Shown here one piece after another: positions 1-6,136 of a DNA stretch of 14,590 nucleotides. The position numbers were made by a program, and so were the translations under genes. The stretch comes from Oscillospiraceae bacterium (GTDB lineage Bacteria > Bacillota > Clostridia > Oscillospirales > Oscillospiraceae). Each line of letters begins with the position of its first letter. Within the stretch, counting starts at the first letter, position 1. The notes beneath the pieces were generated by a model that worked only from the letters and a program-made list of their open reading frames with translations, had not been told where the DNA came from and made no database searches. The stretch covers positions 1-14,590 of the forward strand of contig JAEDKW010000023.1 of assembly GCA_016295615.1 (NCBI GenBank). The letters are read 5' to 3'.

Positions 1-2
1 CG

Positions 3-722
3 GCAAGCGGCGACATTGCCGACCTTATAAACCGCGCGGCGAACGTCACCGCCGCGGTGCAGGAGGAAGCCGCTGTTCAGCAGGCATCTCCGGCGGAGGT
101 TGCTCCGGCGGAGGTCGCAGCTCACGAGGTCGTTTCCACCGAACCCGAATTTACGAAGGGCGTCATCACCGGCGGCACGATCAACGTGCGCAGCGGTCCG
201 AGCACGAACTGTGAGCGCATTACGCAGGTCACGACCGGTAAGCTCGTCACCGTTCTCGGCACGGACAACGGCTGGTATCAAATCCAGTTTGACAGCACCA
301 CCGGCTATGTCCTCGGCGACTATCTCAGAGAGGCGACGGACGCCGATTCGACGATCGGCGCACAGATCGTCAATATGGCGATGGCGCATCTCGGCACAAG
401 CTATCGCAGCGGCGGCGCCGCTCCGGGCGGGTTCGACTGCTCCGGCTTTACCCGGTATCTTTACGGTCAGTTCGGCTACTCCCTGCCCCACAGCGCGACC
501 AGCCAGTATAACAACTACGGCGCCTACGTTGCCAAGGAGAATCTGCAAAAGGGCGATCTCGTCTTTTTCTCCGACTCCGCCCATGCCATCGGGCATGTCG
601 CTATTTATATCGGCGACGGTCAGATCATTCACGCACGCTACAGCCTCGGCAGAGTGAACATAGACAATCTCTATTCCAGTTACTATACTTCGCACTATGT
701 CGGTGCAAAGCGCATTGCATGA
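3..722 (+). CDS. SH3b and NlpC/P60 domain cell-wall hydrolase, 5' partial
   Basis: Secreted-type peptidoglycan endopeptidase. The frame is open to the left edge, so the start and any signal peptide lie outside the window; a GTG at 57 is inside an Ala/Glu/Val-rich linker and has no convincing ribosome binding site, so I do not treat it as the start. After the linker comes one bacterial SH3 domain (about 168-335; GTINVRSGPS ... GWYQIQF ... GYVLGDYL), which usually binds the wall. The catalytic NlpC/P60 domain follows (about 350-720). The expected triad is visible: Cys in FDCSGF (codon 438-440), His in GHVAIYIG (594-596) and a third polar residue, His, in IIHARY (630-632). The family cleaves gamma-D-Glu-diamino acid links in stem peptides. 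It ends with TGA directly before a strong terminator and converges on trmD. The domain call is firm; the exact substrate and role (division, separation, turnover) cannot be read here. Confidence 0.93.
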   Translation, partial: ASGDIADLINRAANVTAAVQEEAAVQQASPAEVAPAEVAAHEVVSTEPEFTKGVITGGTINVRSGPSTNCERITQVTTGKLVTVLGTDNGWYQIQFDSTTGYVLGDYLREATDADSTIGAQIVNMAMAHLGTSYRSGGAAPGGFDCSGFTRYLYGQFGYSLPHSATSQYNNYGAYVAKENLQKGDLVFFSDSAHAIGHVAIYIGDGQIIHARYSLGRVNIDNLYSSYYTSHYVGAKRIA

Positions 723-737
723 AACGCATAAAGGAAA

Positions 738-775
738 GCCTGCCGCAGAATTTTGATTCCGCGGCAGGCGTTTTT
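738..775 (+). terminator. Rho-independent terminator of the NlpC/P60 gene, possibly bidirectional
   Basis: A perfect 9-bp stem GCCTGCCGC / GCGGCAGGC (738-746 with 761-769) is followed by TTTTT. The 14-base loop can add a short GAAT/ATTC extension. It lies 16 bases after the stop codon. On the minus strand the same stem is followed by TTTCCTTT, so it may also stop transcripts leaving trmD, which has no better terminator of its own. A weak AAGCCGG/CCGGCTT pair at 844-875 overlaps the trmD stop and lacks a U-tract. The rest of 776-873 shows nothing recognisable. Confidence 0.88.
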
Positions 776-873
776 ATGTTGTTTGTGTTGTACCTTGCGT
801 ATATTCACGTCGGAGGAAAAGCCCACGGTCCTACGCGCAGAGGAAGCCGGTTTTTTCCATTCGCTTTCCCGGC

Positions 874-1659
874 TTACTTTTCAGCGGGTTTGTTTGCTTC
901 TTCCCTGCGTGCCGCCTCTGCTCTGGCTTCCTGCAGCACTTTCTTTTCGCTCTTGGTCGTAAGCTTCGTTTCGTCGAACTTTTCCCACAGGTCGGGTCTG
1001 CGCAGCATCGTGCGCACGTAGCTCTCCTTTTTGCGCCACTTCGCGACATTCTCGTGGTGACCGGACAGCAGCACGTCGGGAACGCGTCTGCCGTGCCACT
1101 CGTCCGGGCGGGAATACTGCGGATACTCCAAAAGTCCGTCCCAGTGGGACTCCTCGGTGAAGCATTCCTCCTCCGGCAGCACGCCCGGCACCATGCGGCA
1201 GATCGCATCCGTCACCGCCATGGCAGGGATCTCCCCGCCGGTGACAACGAAATCTCCCAGGGAGATCTCCTCGTCCACACACTCGTCGATAAAGCGCTGG
1301 TCGATCCCCTCGTAATGACCGCAGACCAGAATAAGGTGGTCGTAGTTCTCCTTGAGCTCCCTGGCGACCGCCTGCGTGAAGGTGCGCCCGCAGGGGGAGA
1401 GGTAGATCGTGTGTCCCCTGTCGCCGGCTTCCTCCCCGATATGCGCCCAGCAGCGGTAAAGCGGATCCGCCTGCATCACCGCGCCGCGCCCGCCGCCGTA
1501 AGGATAGTCGTCCACCTGCATCTGCTTATTGGTCGTGAATTCACGGATCTGATGCGTTTTGATGGTGATACAGCCCCGCTCCTGCGCGCGGCCGAGGATG
1601 CTGACATTCAGCATCGCGTCCACGCTGTCGGGAAAAAGCGTCATAATGTCAATTCGCAT
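874..1659 (-). CDS. trmD: tRNA (guanine-N1-)-methyltransferase TrmD
   Basis: Methylates N1 of G37, next to the anticodon of tRNAs reading CUN, CCN and CGG codons, using S-adenosylmethionine; this prevents +1 frameshifting. The protein is 261 residues, a little above the usual 230-250. Family signatures are the N-terminus MRIDIMTLFP, PYGGGRGAVMQ near 54-63, the SAM-binding knot region with CGHYEGIDQRF (113-123) and SLGDFVVTGGEIPAM (133-147), then LEYPQYSRP (177-185), VPDVLLSGHH and RRPDL. The extra length is a charged, Ala/Glu/Lys-rich C-terminal tail after about residue 240. The ATG overlaps the 3' end of rimM by 11 bp, so the two are probably translationally coupled. In many Firmicutes rplS follows trmD; here the next gene is convergent and unrelated. 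Certain family assignment. Confidence 0.98.
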   Translation of the reverse strand: MRIDIMTLFPDSVDAMLNVSILGRAQERGCITIKTHQIREFTTNKQMQVDDYPYGGGRGAVMQADPLYRCWAHIGEEAGDRGHTIYLSPCGRTFTQAVARELKENYDHLILVCGHYEGIDQRFIDECVDEEISLGDFVVTGGEIPAMAVTDAICRMVPGVLPEEECFTEESHWDGLLEYPQYSRPDEWHGRRVPDVLLSGHHENVAKWRKKESYVRTMLRRPDLWEKFDETKLTTKSEKKVLQEARAEAARREEANKPAEK

Positions 1660-2200
1660 CGTCCATCTCCAACCCTTCGATCATGTGTACATAGATCTCG
1701 CGCTTGTTCTCGTCGATCTCCTTGACAAAGATATTCTCCACCGCGGGAATGAGATAGGTCTTCTCCGGTCCTCTGACCTTGTAGAGCTTGTGCGCGGGAT
1801 AGGTCAGCACCTCCTCGACCACGCCGACATAGCGGTGGATGAAGTCCTCGTAAACGTTCATCCCGATCAGCTCCGCGTCGAAATGCTCGCCGCGCTTGAG
1901 CCTGACGTCGCTGCGTCTGATGGAAAGCACCTTGGTCTTGAGCCTGGCAGCCTCGTCCATGTCGTCGATCTCCGGCAGCTTCATGAGGACCATGTCGCCC
2001 TGCACGCGCTTGCCCGTCGGGCGGAACGGGACGCCGTCCATGTAGAACGTCTTAAAGCCGCAGAGCATGTCCGCAGTCACGTCCCACGGCTGCACCTTGA
2101 CCTCGCCGCGTACGCCGTGCGTGTTGACGATCTGACCGACCTCGATAAACTCCGGACGCTCCGAAGGCTGAGGCACTTCTTTTCTGGAAAACAGACCCAT
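1649..2200 (-). CDS. rimM: 16S rRNA processing/30S maturation factor RimM
   Basis: Assembly factor for the head of the small ribosomal subunit; in studied bacteria it binds protein S19 and 16S rRNA. It is 183 residues, normal for the family. The N-terminal RimM domain opens with EVGQIVNTHGVRGEVKVQP (20-38), the usual signature, and a C-terminal PRC-barrel follows from about 107 (FDAELIGMNVYE ... VGVVEEVLTYPAHKLYKVR ... YLIPAVENIFVKEID). A Lys/Arg/Pro-rich N-terminal extension of about 17 residues precedes the domain. The ATG at 2200 is backed by AAGGAGAA (2206-2213). It is first in a two-gene unit with trmD: it has its own promoter (2237-2265) and is separated from khpA by a terminator. Very sure. 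Confidence 0.97.
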   Translation of the reverse strand: MGLFSRKEVPQPSERPEFIEVGQIVNTHGVRGEVKVQPWDVTADMLCGFKTFYMDGVPFRPTGKRVQGDMVLMKLPEIDDMDEAARLKTKVLSIRRSDVRLKRGEHFDAELIGMNVYEDFIHRYVGVVEEVLTYPAHKLYKVRGPEKTYLIPAVENIFVKEIDENKREIYVHMIEGLEMDDAN

Positions 2201-2236
2201 ATCGCTTCTCCTTTTCGGGATTTCTTACTGCGCACC

Positions 2237-2265
2237 AGTATAGCCGAATTTGGACACGGGCGCAA
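2237..2265 (-). promoter_or_regulatory. Sigma-A-type promoter for rimM-trmD
   Basis: Reading the minus strand, the -35 is TTGCGC (2265-2260), followed by a 17-base spacer and the -10 TATACT (2242-2237). The spacing is ideal and the -10 matches the consensus at 5 of 6 positions. It lies 37 bases before the rimM start codon and just beyond the terminator that follows khpA, so it restarts transcription for rimM and trmD. Confidence 0.78.
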
Positions 2266-2296
2266 GTGCGCTCCGGCAATTTCTTTTCCCGCAGGC

Positions 2297-2327
2297 AAAA
2301 AAAGAACGGCGGAGGCCGTTCTTTTTT
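2297..2327 (-). terminator. Intrinsic terminator between khpA and rimM
   Basis: The stem GAACGGC / GCCGTTC (2304-2310 with 2315-2321) has a 4-base loop and is flanked by seven A on the left and six T on the right, so A-T pairs can lengthen it to 13 bp and it has a U-tract in either direction. In the minus direction it begins 4 bases after the khpA stop. It ends, or attenuates, the ylxM-ffh-rpsP-khpA transcript before rimM. Confidence 0.88.
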
Positions 2328-2331
2328 CGCT

Positions 2332-2565
2332 TCATTCAACAATATCTACCGATACATTTTTCACGCCGGTGCGCTGGGCATAGGAGCGGATAACCGTGCG
2401 GATCTCCTTGGCAATACGACCCTGACGGCCAATGACCTTACCCATATCGTCAGGTGCGACGCGCAGCTCCAACGTAAGCCCGTCTTCGCCCTGCTTCTCC
2501 GTAACGCTGACAGCGTCAGGATTTTCCACAAGGCTGCGGGCAATGTAGAGCAGCAAGTCTTTCAT
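2332..2565 (-). CDS. khpA: KH-domain RNA-binding protein KhpA (YlqC family)
   Basis: Small RNA-binding protein of 77 residues, typical for the family. It consists almost entirely of one KH domain with the GxxG loop in GKVIGRQGRIAKEIRTVI (42-59; GRQG at 46-49). In other Firmicutes KhpA pairs with KhpB/Jag and affects cell elongation and division through RNA binding; that role is family knowledge, not seen here. The ATG at 2565 has GGAGGG about 6 bases upstream. It starts 15 bp after the rpsP stop and is last before a terminator. The position between rpsP and rimM is the standard Firmicute order. Confidence 0.94.
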   Translation of the reverse strand: MKDLLLYIARSLVENPDAVSVTEKQGEDGLTLELRVAPDDMGKVIGRQGRIAKEIRTVIRSYAQRTGVKNVSVDIVE

Positions 2566-2580
2566 CTCTTGCCCTCCAAA

Positions 2581-2820
2581 TTACAGAACGCTGACTTTTT
2601 TCAGCAGAGCACGAACGGTATCGGTGGGCTGAGCGCCGGTCTTGATCCATTCCTGAGCGCGCTCGGCGTCGATCTTGATCTCAGCGGGAGAAACGCAGGG
2701 GTTGTAGATGCCGATCTCTTCGATAAAGCGGCCGTCGCGGGGATAGCGGGAATCAGCGACGACAATGCGATAGAACGGAGCCTTCTTGGCGCCCATACGG
2801 CGCAGACGAATTTTAACCAT
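2581..2820 (-). CDS. rpsP: 30S ribosomal protein S16
   Basis: Small-subunit protein needed for 30S assembly. The 79-residue product MVKIRLRRMGAKKAPFYRIV... matches S16 throughout, including the basic N-terminus, VVADSRYPRDGRFIEEIGIYNP and the C-terminal IKTGAQPTDTVRALLKK. An in-frame TTG lies 15 bases upstream at 2835, but it overlaps the ribosome binding site GGAGGTT (2833-2827), which sits 6 bases before the ATG at 2820; the ATG is therefore the start. It follows ffh after 65 bp, a gap that contains a likely promoter of its own. Confidence 0.98.
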   Translation of the reverse strand: MVKIRLRRMGAKKAPFYRIVVADSRYPRDGRFIEEIGIYNPCVSPAEIKIDAERAQEWIKTGAQPTDTVRALLKKVSVL

Positions 2821-2856
2821 GGTGATAACCTCCAAAAAATATATTTGTTTTTTGAT

Positions 2857-2884
2857 ATGATAAAATGCCCCAGCACTTGATCAA
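2857..2884 (-). promoter_or_regulatory. Likely promoter for rpsP-khpA inside the ffh-rpsP gap
   Basis: On the minus strand TTGATC (2884-2879) is followed after 16 bases by TATCAT (2862-2857), which matches the -10 consensus at 5 of 6 positions. The -35 begins just after the ffh stop codon. The downstream leader of about 35 bases is very AT-rich. It would give the ribosomal protein gene extra transcription beyond read-through from ylxM-ffh. Only the match to consensus supports it. Confidence 0.5.
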
Positions 2885-2885
2885 C

Positions 2886-4256
2886 TTATTTGAACCGTTT
2901 TCTGCGGCCGAAGCCGTGCATCTTGCCGCCCATGCCGCCGAGTCCGGCAAGACCCGCGGGCATGCGTCCCCTGGACATCTGACGGGTCAGCTGCAGCATC
3001 ATGTCGTACTGCTTCAAAAGGCGGTTGACATCCACCACCTCAAGTCCGCAGCCGGCAGCGACGCGCTTTTTGCGGCTTGCGCCCAAAACGCCGGGATTCT
3101 CGCGCTCGTACGGCGTCATCGAAAGGATGATCGCCTCGGTGTGCGCCATGGCTTTCGGGTCGATCTCCGCGCCGGCGAGCTGCTTGCCCATGCCGCCGGG
3201 CAGCATACCGGCGAGCTGCTCAAGGCTTCCCATGCTCTTGATCTGCAAAAGCTGGTCATAGTAATCCGAAAGCGTAAAGCGGTTCTTCTTCAGCTTTTCT
3301 TCGAGCTTTCTTGCCTTTTCCTCATCGATGCTCTGCTCCGCGCGCTCGATAAAGGAGAGCACGTCGCCCATGCCGAGAATGCGCTGCGCCATGCGGTCGG
3401 GGTGGAACGGCTCGATCATGTCAAGCTTCTCGCCCGTACCGATGAACTTGATCGGCTTTCCGGTGGCAGCGCGAATAGAGAGTGCCGCGCCGCCGCGGGC
3501 GTCGCCGTCAAGCTTGGTCAGCACCACGCCGTCGATCCCGAGCGCTTCATCGAATGCGGAGGCGGCGTTGACAGCGTCCTGACCGGTCATTGCGTCGACC
3601 ACGAGCAAAATCTCGTTCGGCTTGACTGCCGCCTTGAGCTGCCTGAGCTCGTCCATAAGCTCCGCATCCACATGGAGACGGCCGGCGGTATCAAGAAAGA
3701 CCACATCGTTGCCGTGATCTTTGGCATATTTGACCGCTTCCTCCGCGATCCTGACCGGGTCGGACTTGCCCATCTCAAACACGGGGATGTCGAGCTGCTT
3801 GCCCACGACCTGCAGCTGCGTGATCGCCGCGGGACGGTACACGTCGCACGCCACGAGCAGCGGACGCTTCCCCTGTCTGCGCAGAAGACCCGCGAGCTTG
3901 GCGACATTCGTCGTCTTACCGGCGCCCTGCAGACCGACCATCATCACGACGGTGGGCGGATGGGACGCATAGGTGAGCTTTGCATTCGCGCCGCCCATCA
4001 GCTTTGTCAGCTCCTCGCTGACGATCTTGATGACCTGCTGCGCAGGCGTAAGGCTTTCAAGCACCTCCACGCCGACGGCCCGCGCGGAAACCGCTGCGAT
4101 AAAATCCTTGACGACCTTATAGCTTACATCCGCTTCCAAAAGCGCAAGGCGAACCTCGCGCATCGCAAGCCTGATGTCCTCCTCGCTGAGCCTGCCCTTA
4201 CCGCGCAGGCTCTTGAAGGTGGCATTCAGTTTTTCGCTCAGACCTTCAAATGCCAT
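2886..4256 (-). CDS. ffh: Signal recognition particle protein Ffh (SRP54)
   Basis: GTPase that binds 4.5S/scRNA and signal sequences at the ribosome and delivers nascent membrane proteins to FtsY. The protein has 456 residues, a normal length. The N domain is about 1-95. The G domain follows with P-loop GLQGAGKTT (108-116), DVYRPAAITQL (138-148), DTAGR (189-193) and TKLDGDARGG (247-256). The Met-rich M domain starts near 325 and ends in a Gly/Met/Arg tail with a Lys/Arg terminus; SMGSLEQLAGMLPGG and QMSRGRM are visible. The ATG at 4256 has AAGGAGAA close upstream, and ylxM ends 9 bp before it. No missing motif was noticed. Confidence 0.99.
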   Translation of the reverse strand: MAFEGLSEKLNATFKSLRGKGRLSEEDIRLAMREVRLALLEADVSYKVVKDFIAAVSARAVGVEVLESLTPAQQVIKIVSEELTKLMGGANAKLTYASHPPTVVMMVGLQGAGKTTNVAKLAGLLRRQGKRPLLVACDVYRPAAITQLQVVGKQLDIPVFEMGKSDPVRIAEEAVKYAKDHGNDVVFLDTAGRLHVDAELMDELRQLKAAVKPNEILLVVDAMTGQDAVNAASAFDEALGIDGVVLTKLDGDARGGAALSIRAATGKPIKFIGTGEKLDMIEPFHPDRMAQRILGMGDVLSFIERAEQSIDEEKARKLEEKLKKNRFTLSDYYDQLLQIKSMGSLEQLAGMLPGGMGKQLAGAEIDPKAMAHTEAIILSMTPYERENPGVLGASRKKRVAAGCGLEVVDVNRLLKQYDMMLQLTRQMSRGRMPAGLAGLGGMGGKMHGFGRRKRFK

Positions 4257-4265
4257 GGCTTCTCC

Positions 4266-4631
4266 TTATTCCTTGAGCGCGGCAGCCTCTGCCTCGATCG
4301 TGTCGCACAGCTCGCCCAAGCGCCGGTCTTCATACAGGCGGTAATTGATGGTTCTGATCTCCTCCGCCGCCTCCGTGATCGCCTCCACATGAGGGGCAAA
4401 CTGCATGAAGCGCTTGACAAGACCGGTCTTATCCTCGATCTCGGTCATGTACGCCTCGGCGCGGACGATCACGTCGCGCACGCCCTGACGGGAAATGCCG
4501 TAGTTCTCCGCGATCTCGGAGAGGGAGAGATCCTCATCGTAATAGAGCGAATAAAACTCTTTCTGCCGCTCGGTGAGAAGCTCACCGTAAAAGTCGAAAA
4601 GCATCGTCATTCGAAAGGTCTGGTTTTTCAC
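4266..4631 (-). CDS. ylxM: YlxM/p13-like helix-turn-helix protein, SRP-associated
   Basis: Protein of 121 residues, the usual partner gene upstream of ffh. The N-terminal half, LLTERQKEFYSLYYDEDLSLSEIAENYGISRQGVRDVIVRAE (about 19-59), is a sigma-70 region 4-like helix-turn-helix; the rest is helical and acidic. Homologues interact with SRP components in streptococci, but the biochemical role is poorly defined. The start is GTG at 4631: it has the ribosome binding site AAGGAGGAA (4646-4638) with 6 bases of spacing. Later in-frame ATGs (such as the one giving MTMLFDFYGE) would cut into the conserved N-terminus. It heads the operon behind a good promoter and a striking inverted repeat, and autoregulation is a possibility. 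Confidence 0.93.
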   Translation of the reverse strand: MKNQTFRMTMLFDFYGELLTERQKEFYSLYYDEDLSLSEIAENYGISRQGVRDVIVRAEAYMTEIEDKTGLVKRFMQFAPHVEAITEAAEEIRTINYRLYEDRRLGELCDTIEAEAAALKE

Positions 4632-4651
4632 GGGCAGTTCCTCCTTGCGCA

Positions 4652-4690
4652 GATTCCTCTGTAAAGTTTTTTCGCTTTACAACAGGAATC
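4652..4690 (-). repeat. Inverted repeat at the ylxM transcription start / 5' UTR
   Basis: Two nested arms: GATTCCT (4652-4658) pairs with AGGAATC (4684-4690), and TGTAAAG (4660-4666) pairs with CTTTACA (4675-4681). They are separated by small 1- and 2-base bulges and an 8-base loop. On the minus strand it starts directly after the -10 element and ends 5 bases before the ribosome binding site of ylxM. Transcription should begin near 4683-4684, so the outer left arm would be mostly untranscribed. The element could be a protein operator at the start site, or an RNA hairpin made from the inner arms. A further TGTAAA copy lies over the -10 itself. No strong U-tract follows, so it does not look like a terminator. 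Confidence 0.7.
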
Positions 4691-4719
4691 AGTTTACATG
4701 ATTCTAACAAAAAAGTCAA
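4691..4719 (-). promoter_or_regulatory. Sigma-A-type promoter for ylxM-ffh-rpsP-khpA
   Basis: On the minus strand -35 TTGACT (4719-4714), a 17-base spacer and -10 TAAACT (4696-4691). This is close to consensus with ideal spacing, placed 60 bases before the GTG of ylxM. It predicts a 5' leader of about 52 bases containing the inner arms of the inverted repeat. Confidence 0.8.
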
Positions 4720-4821
4720 GGCAAATTCGCGAGAAAAAAGTCACTTCTCCGTTAAATTTTTCTGTTTTTCGCAGCGGCGGCGTTTTTTCTCCGGAAAACG
4801 GTGGTAATGTTCACAATTTCG

Positions 4822-4830
4822 TGTTATCTT
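4822..4830 (+). promoter_or_regulatory. Possible extended -10 promoter for ymfF-like gene
   Basis: TGTTATCTT (TGn followed by TATCTT) lies 31 bases before the ATG at 4862, in the AT-rich gap after the diverging ylxM promoter. No good -35 stands 16-18 bases upstream, which is tolerable only because of the TGn extension. TATAGC at 4830 is an alternative -10 but pairs with TTCACA at an unlikely 14-base spacing. The remaining 4720-4821 holds AT-rich sequence without a supportable gene. Confidence 0.35.
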
Positions 4831-4861
4831 ATAGCGTGAAAAGCGATTGGGAGGTTTACAA

Positions 4862-6136
4862 ATGCAGCCGATCCGATGTGAAATGATGCCCGGCGTATAT
4901 CTCAATTACGTCCATGCCACCAAGTTCAAAACAGGCACCCTGAGCGTGCAGCTCATTACGCCGCTTTCCGAAACGACCGCCGCGCAGGGCGCGCTGCTCC
5001 CGTCCGTACTGCGCCGCGGCACCATGCGCTACGGCGATATGCGCGCGCTCTCCACGGCGCTGGACCTGCTCTACGGTGCGTCGGTAGGGTGCACCGTGCG
5101 CAAAAAGGGTGAAAATCAGTGTCTGGGTTTTGTGGCAAGCTTCATTGACGAGGCATATACGCCCGCGGGTGAAAAGCTTCTTGAGCCGATGTGCGATCTG
5201 CTCGGCGAGCTTCTTTTAAACCCCGTCACCAGGGGCGGGCGCTTCCTTTCGGAGTATGTGGAGAGCGAAAAGGTCAACCTGATCGATGCGATCCGCGGCG
5301 TCATCAACGACAAGCGCGACTATGCCGATATGCGCCTTTTACAGGAAATGTGCGCGCTCGAGCGCTACGGCACGGAAAGGCTCGGCACGGAGGAGCGCGT
5401 GAAAAAGATCAGCAATCAGACGCTCTACCCGTTTTACCGCAGGCTTTTGGAAAGCGCTCATATTGAGATGTTTTACTGCGGCAGCGCCGCGCCCGACCGC
5501 GTGGAGGGCGCGCTCAAGCGTGCCTTTGCCGCGCTTGCACGCGGGGAGATCGTCGCCCCCGTTTACGCGGAGCGCCGCGCCGCGCCCGAAGCGCCGAGAT
5601 TCTTTACGGAAAAGATGGACGTGACGCAGGGCAAGCTTTCGCTCGGCTTCCGTGCCGGTTCCGACGATGCCGCCGCGATGCTGCTTGCCAATCTCATTTT
5701 CGGCGGCTACAGCAACTCCAAGCTCTTTCTCAACGTGCGCGAGAAGCTGTCGCTGTGCTACTACGCCTCCTCCGCGTATCACCGCTCCAAGGGCATCATC
5801 ACCGTGTCCTCGGGCATTGAGTTTAAGAATTATCAGACCGCGTACGACGAGATCCTTGCCCAGCTCAAGGCCGTGCAGGACGGCGTATTTGAGCCGTGGG
5901 AGGTCGACGGTGCGCGCGAGTGCCTGATCTCCTCGCTCCGCTCGCGTGAGGACTCCGCCGGGCGGATGGAGGAAAACGTGCTCGGTCAGGCGGCGACCTA
6001 CCAGTGGGAAAGCACCGGCGAGCTGATCGATGCGCTGCGCGCGGTCACACCGGAGCGCATCAGTGCCGCCGCCAAAACCATTGTTCTCGACACCGTATAT
6101 TTTCTGACCGGAGAGGAGGAACGCACGGATGCTTGA
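4862..6136 (+). CDS. YmfF-like M16 metallopeptidase homologue, zinc site absent
   Basis: A 424-residue M16-family protein. M16 proteins have paired alpha/beta domains; recognisable here are LITPLSETTAAQGALLPSVLRRGTMRYGDMRALSTALDLLYGA (31-73) at the N-terminus and the C-terminal-type segment LIFGGYSNSKLFLNVREKLSLCYYASS. The first domain has no HxxEH zinc motif where it would be expected, so this subunit should be non-catalytic, as is usual for YmfF. It overlaps the next gene, which does carry the motif, by 8 bp, implying a heterodimer of one active and one inactive chain. The start is ATG 4862 with GGGAGG (4849-4854) 7 bases upstream; a TTG at 4847 overlaps that site and is rejected. Related gene pairs are linked to peptide processing or, in automated annotations, to EF-P modification; no substrate can be read here. 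Confidence 0.88.
   Translation: MQPIRCEMMPGVYLNYVHATKFKTGTLSVQLITPLSETTAAQGALLPSVLRRGTMRYGDMRALSTALDLLYGASVGCTVRKKGENQCLGFVASFIDEAYTPAGEKLLEPMCDLLGELLLNPVTRGGRFLSEYVESEKVNLIDAIRGVINDKRDYADMRLLQEMCALERYGTERLGTEERVKKISNQTLYPFYRRLLESAHIEMFYCGSAAPDRVEGALKRAFAALARGEIVAPVYAERRAAPEAPRFFTEKMDVTQGKLSLGFRAGSDDAAAMLLANLIFGGYSNSKLFLNVREKLSLCYYASSAYHRSKGIITVSSGIEFKNYQTAYDEILAQLKAVQDGVFEPWEVDGARECLISSLRSREDSAGRMEENVLGQAATYQWESTGELIDALRAVTPERISAAAKTIVLDTVYFLTGEEERTDA

Noticed and set aside
2865..4664. Open frame of about 600 codons on the plus strand, antisense to ffh and ylxM
   Set aside because: It mirrors the codon pattern of well-identified genes on the other strand, has no recognisable domain, and starts without a ribosome binding site.
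4698..4886. Small plus-strand frame of 62 codons between ylxM and the ymfF-like gene
   Set aside because: Runs through the ylxM promoter and overlaps the ymfF-like start; composition is non-coding and no ribosome binding site precedes it.
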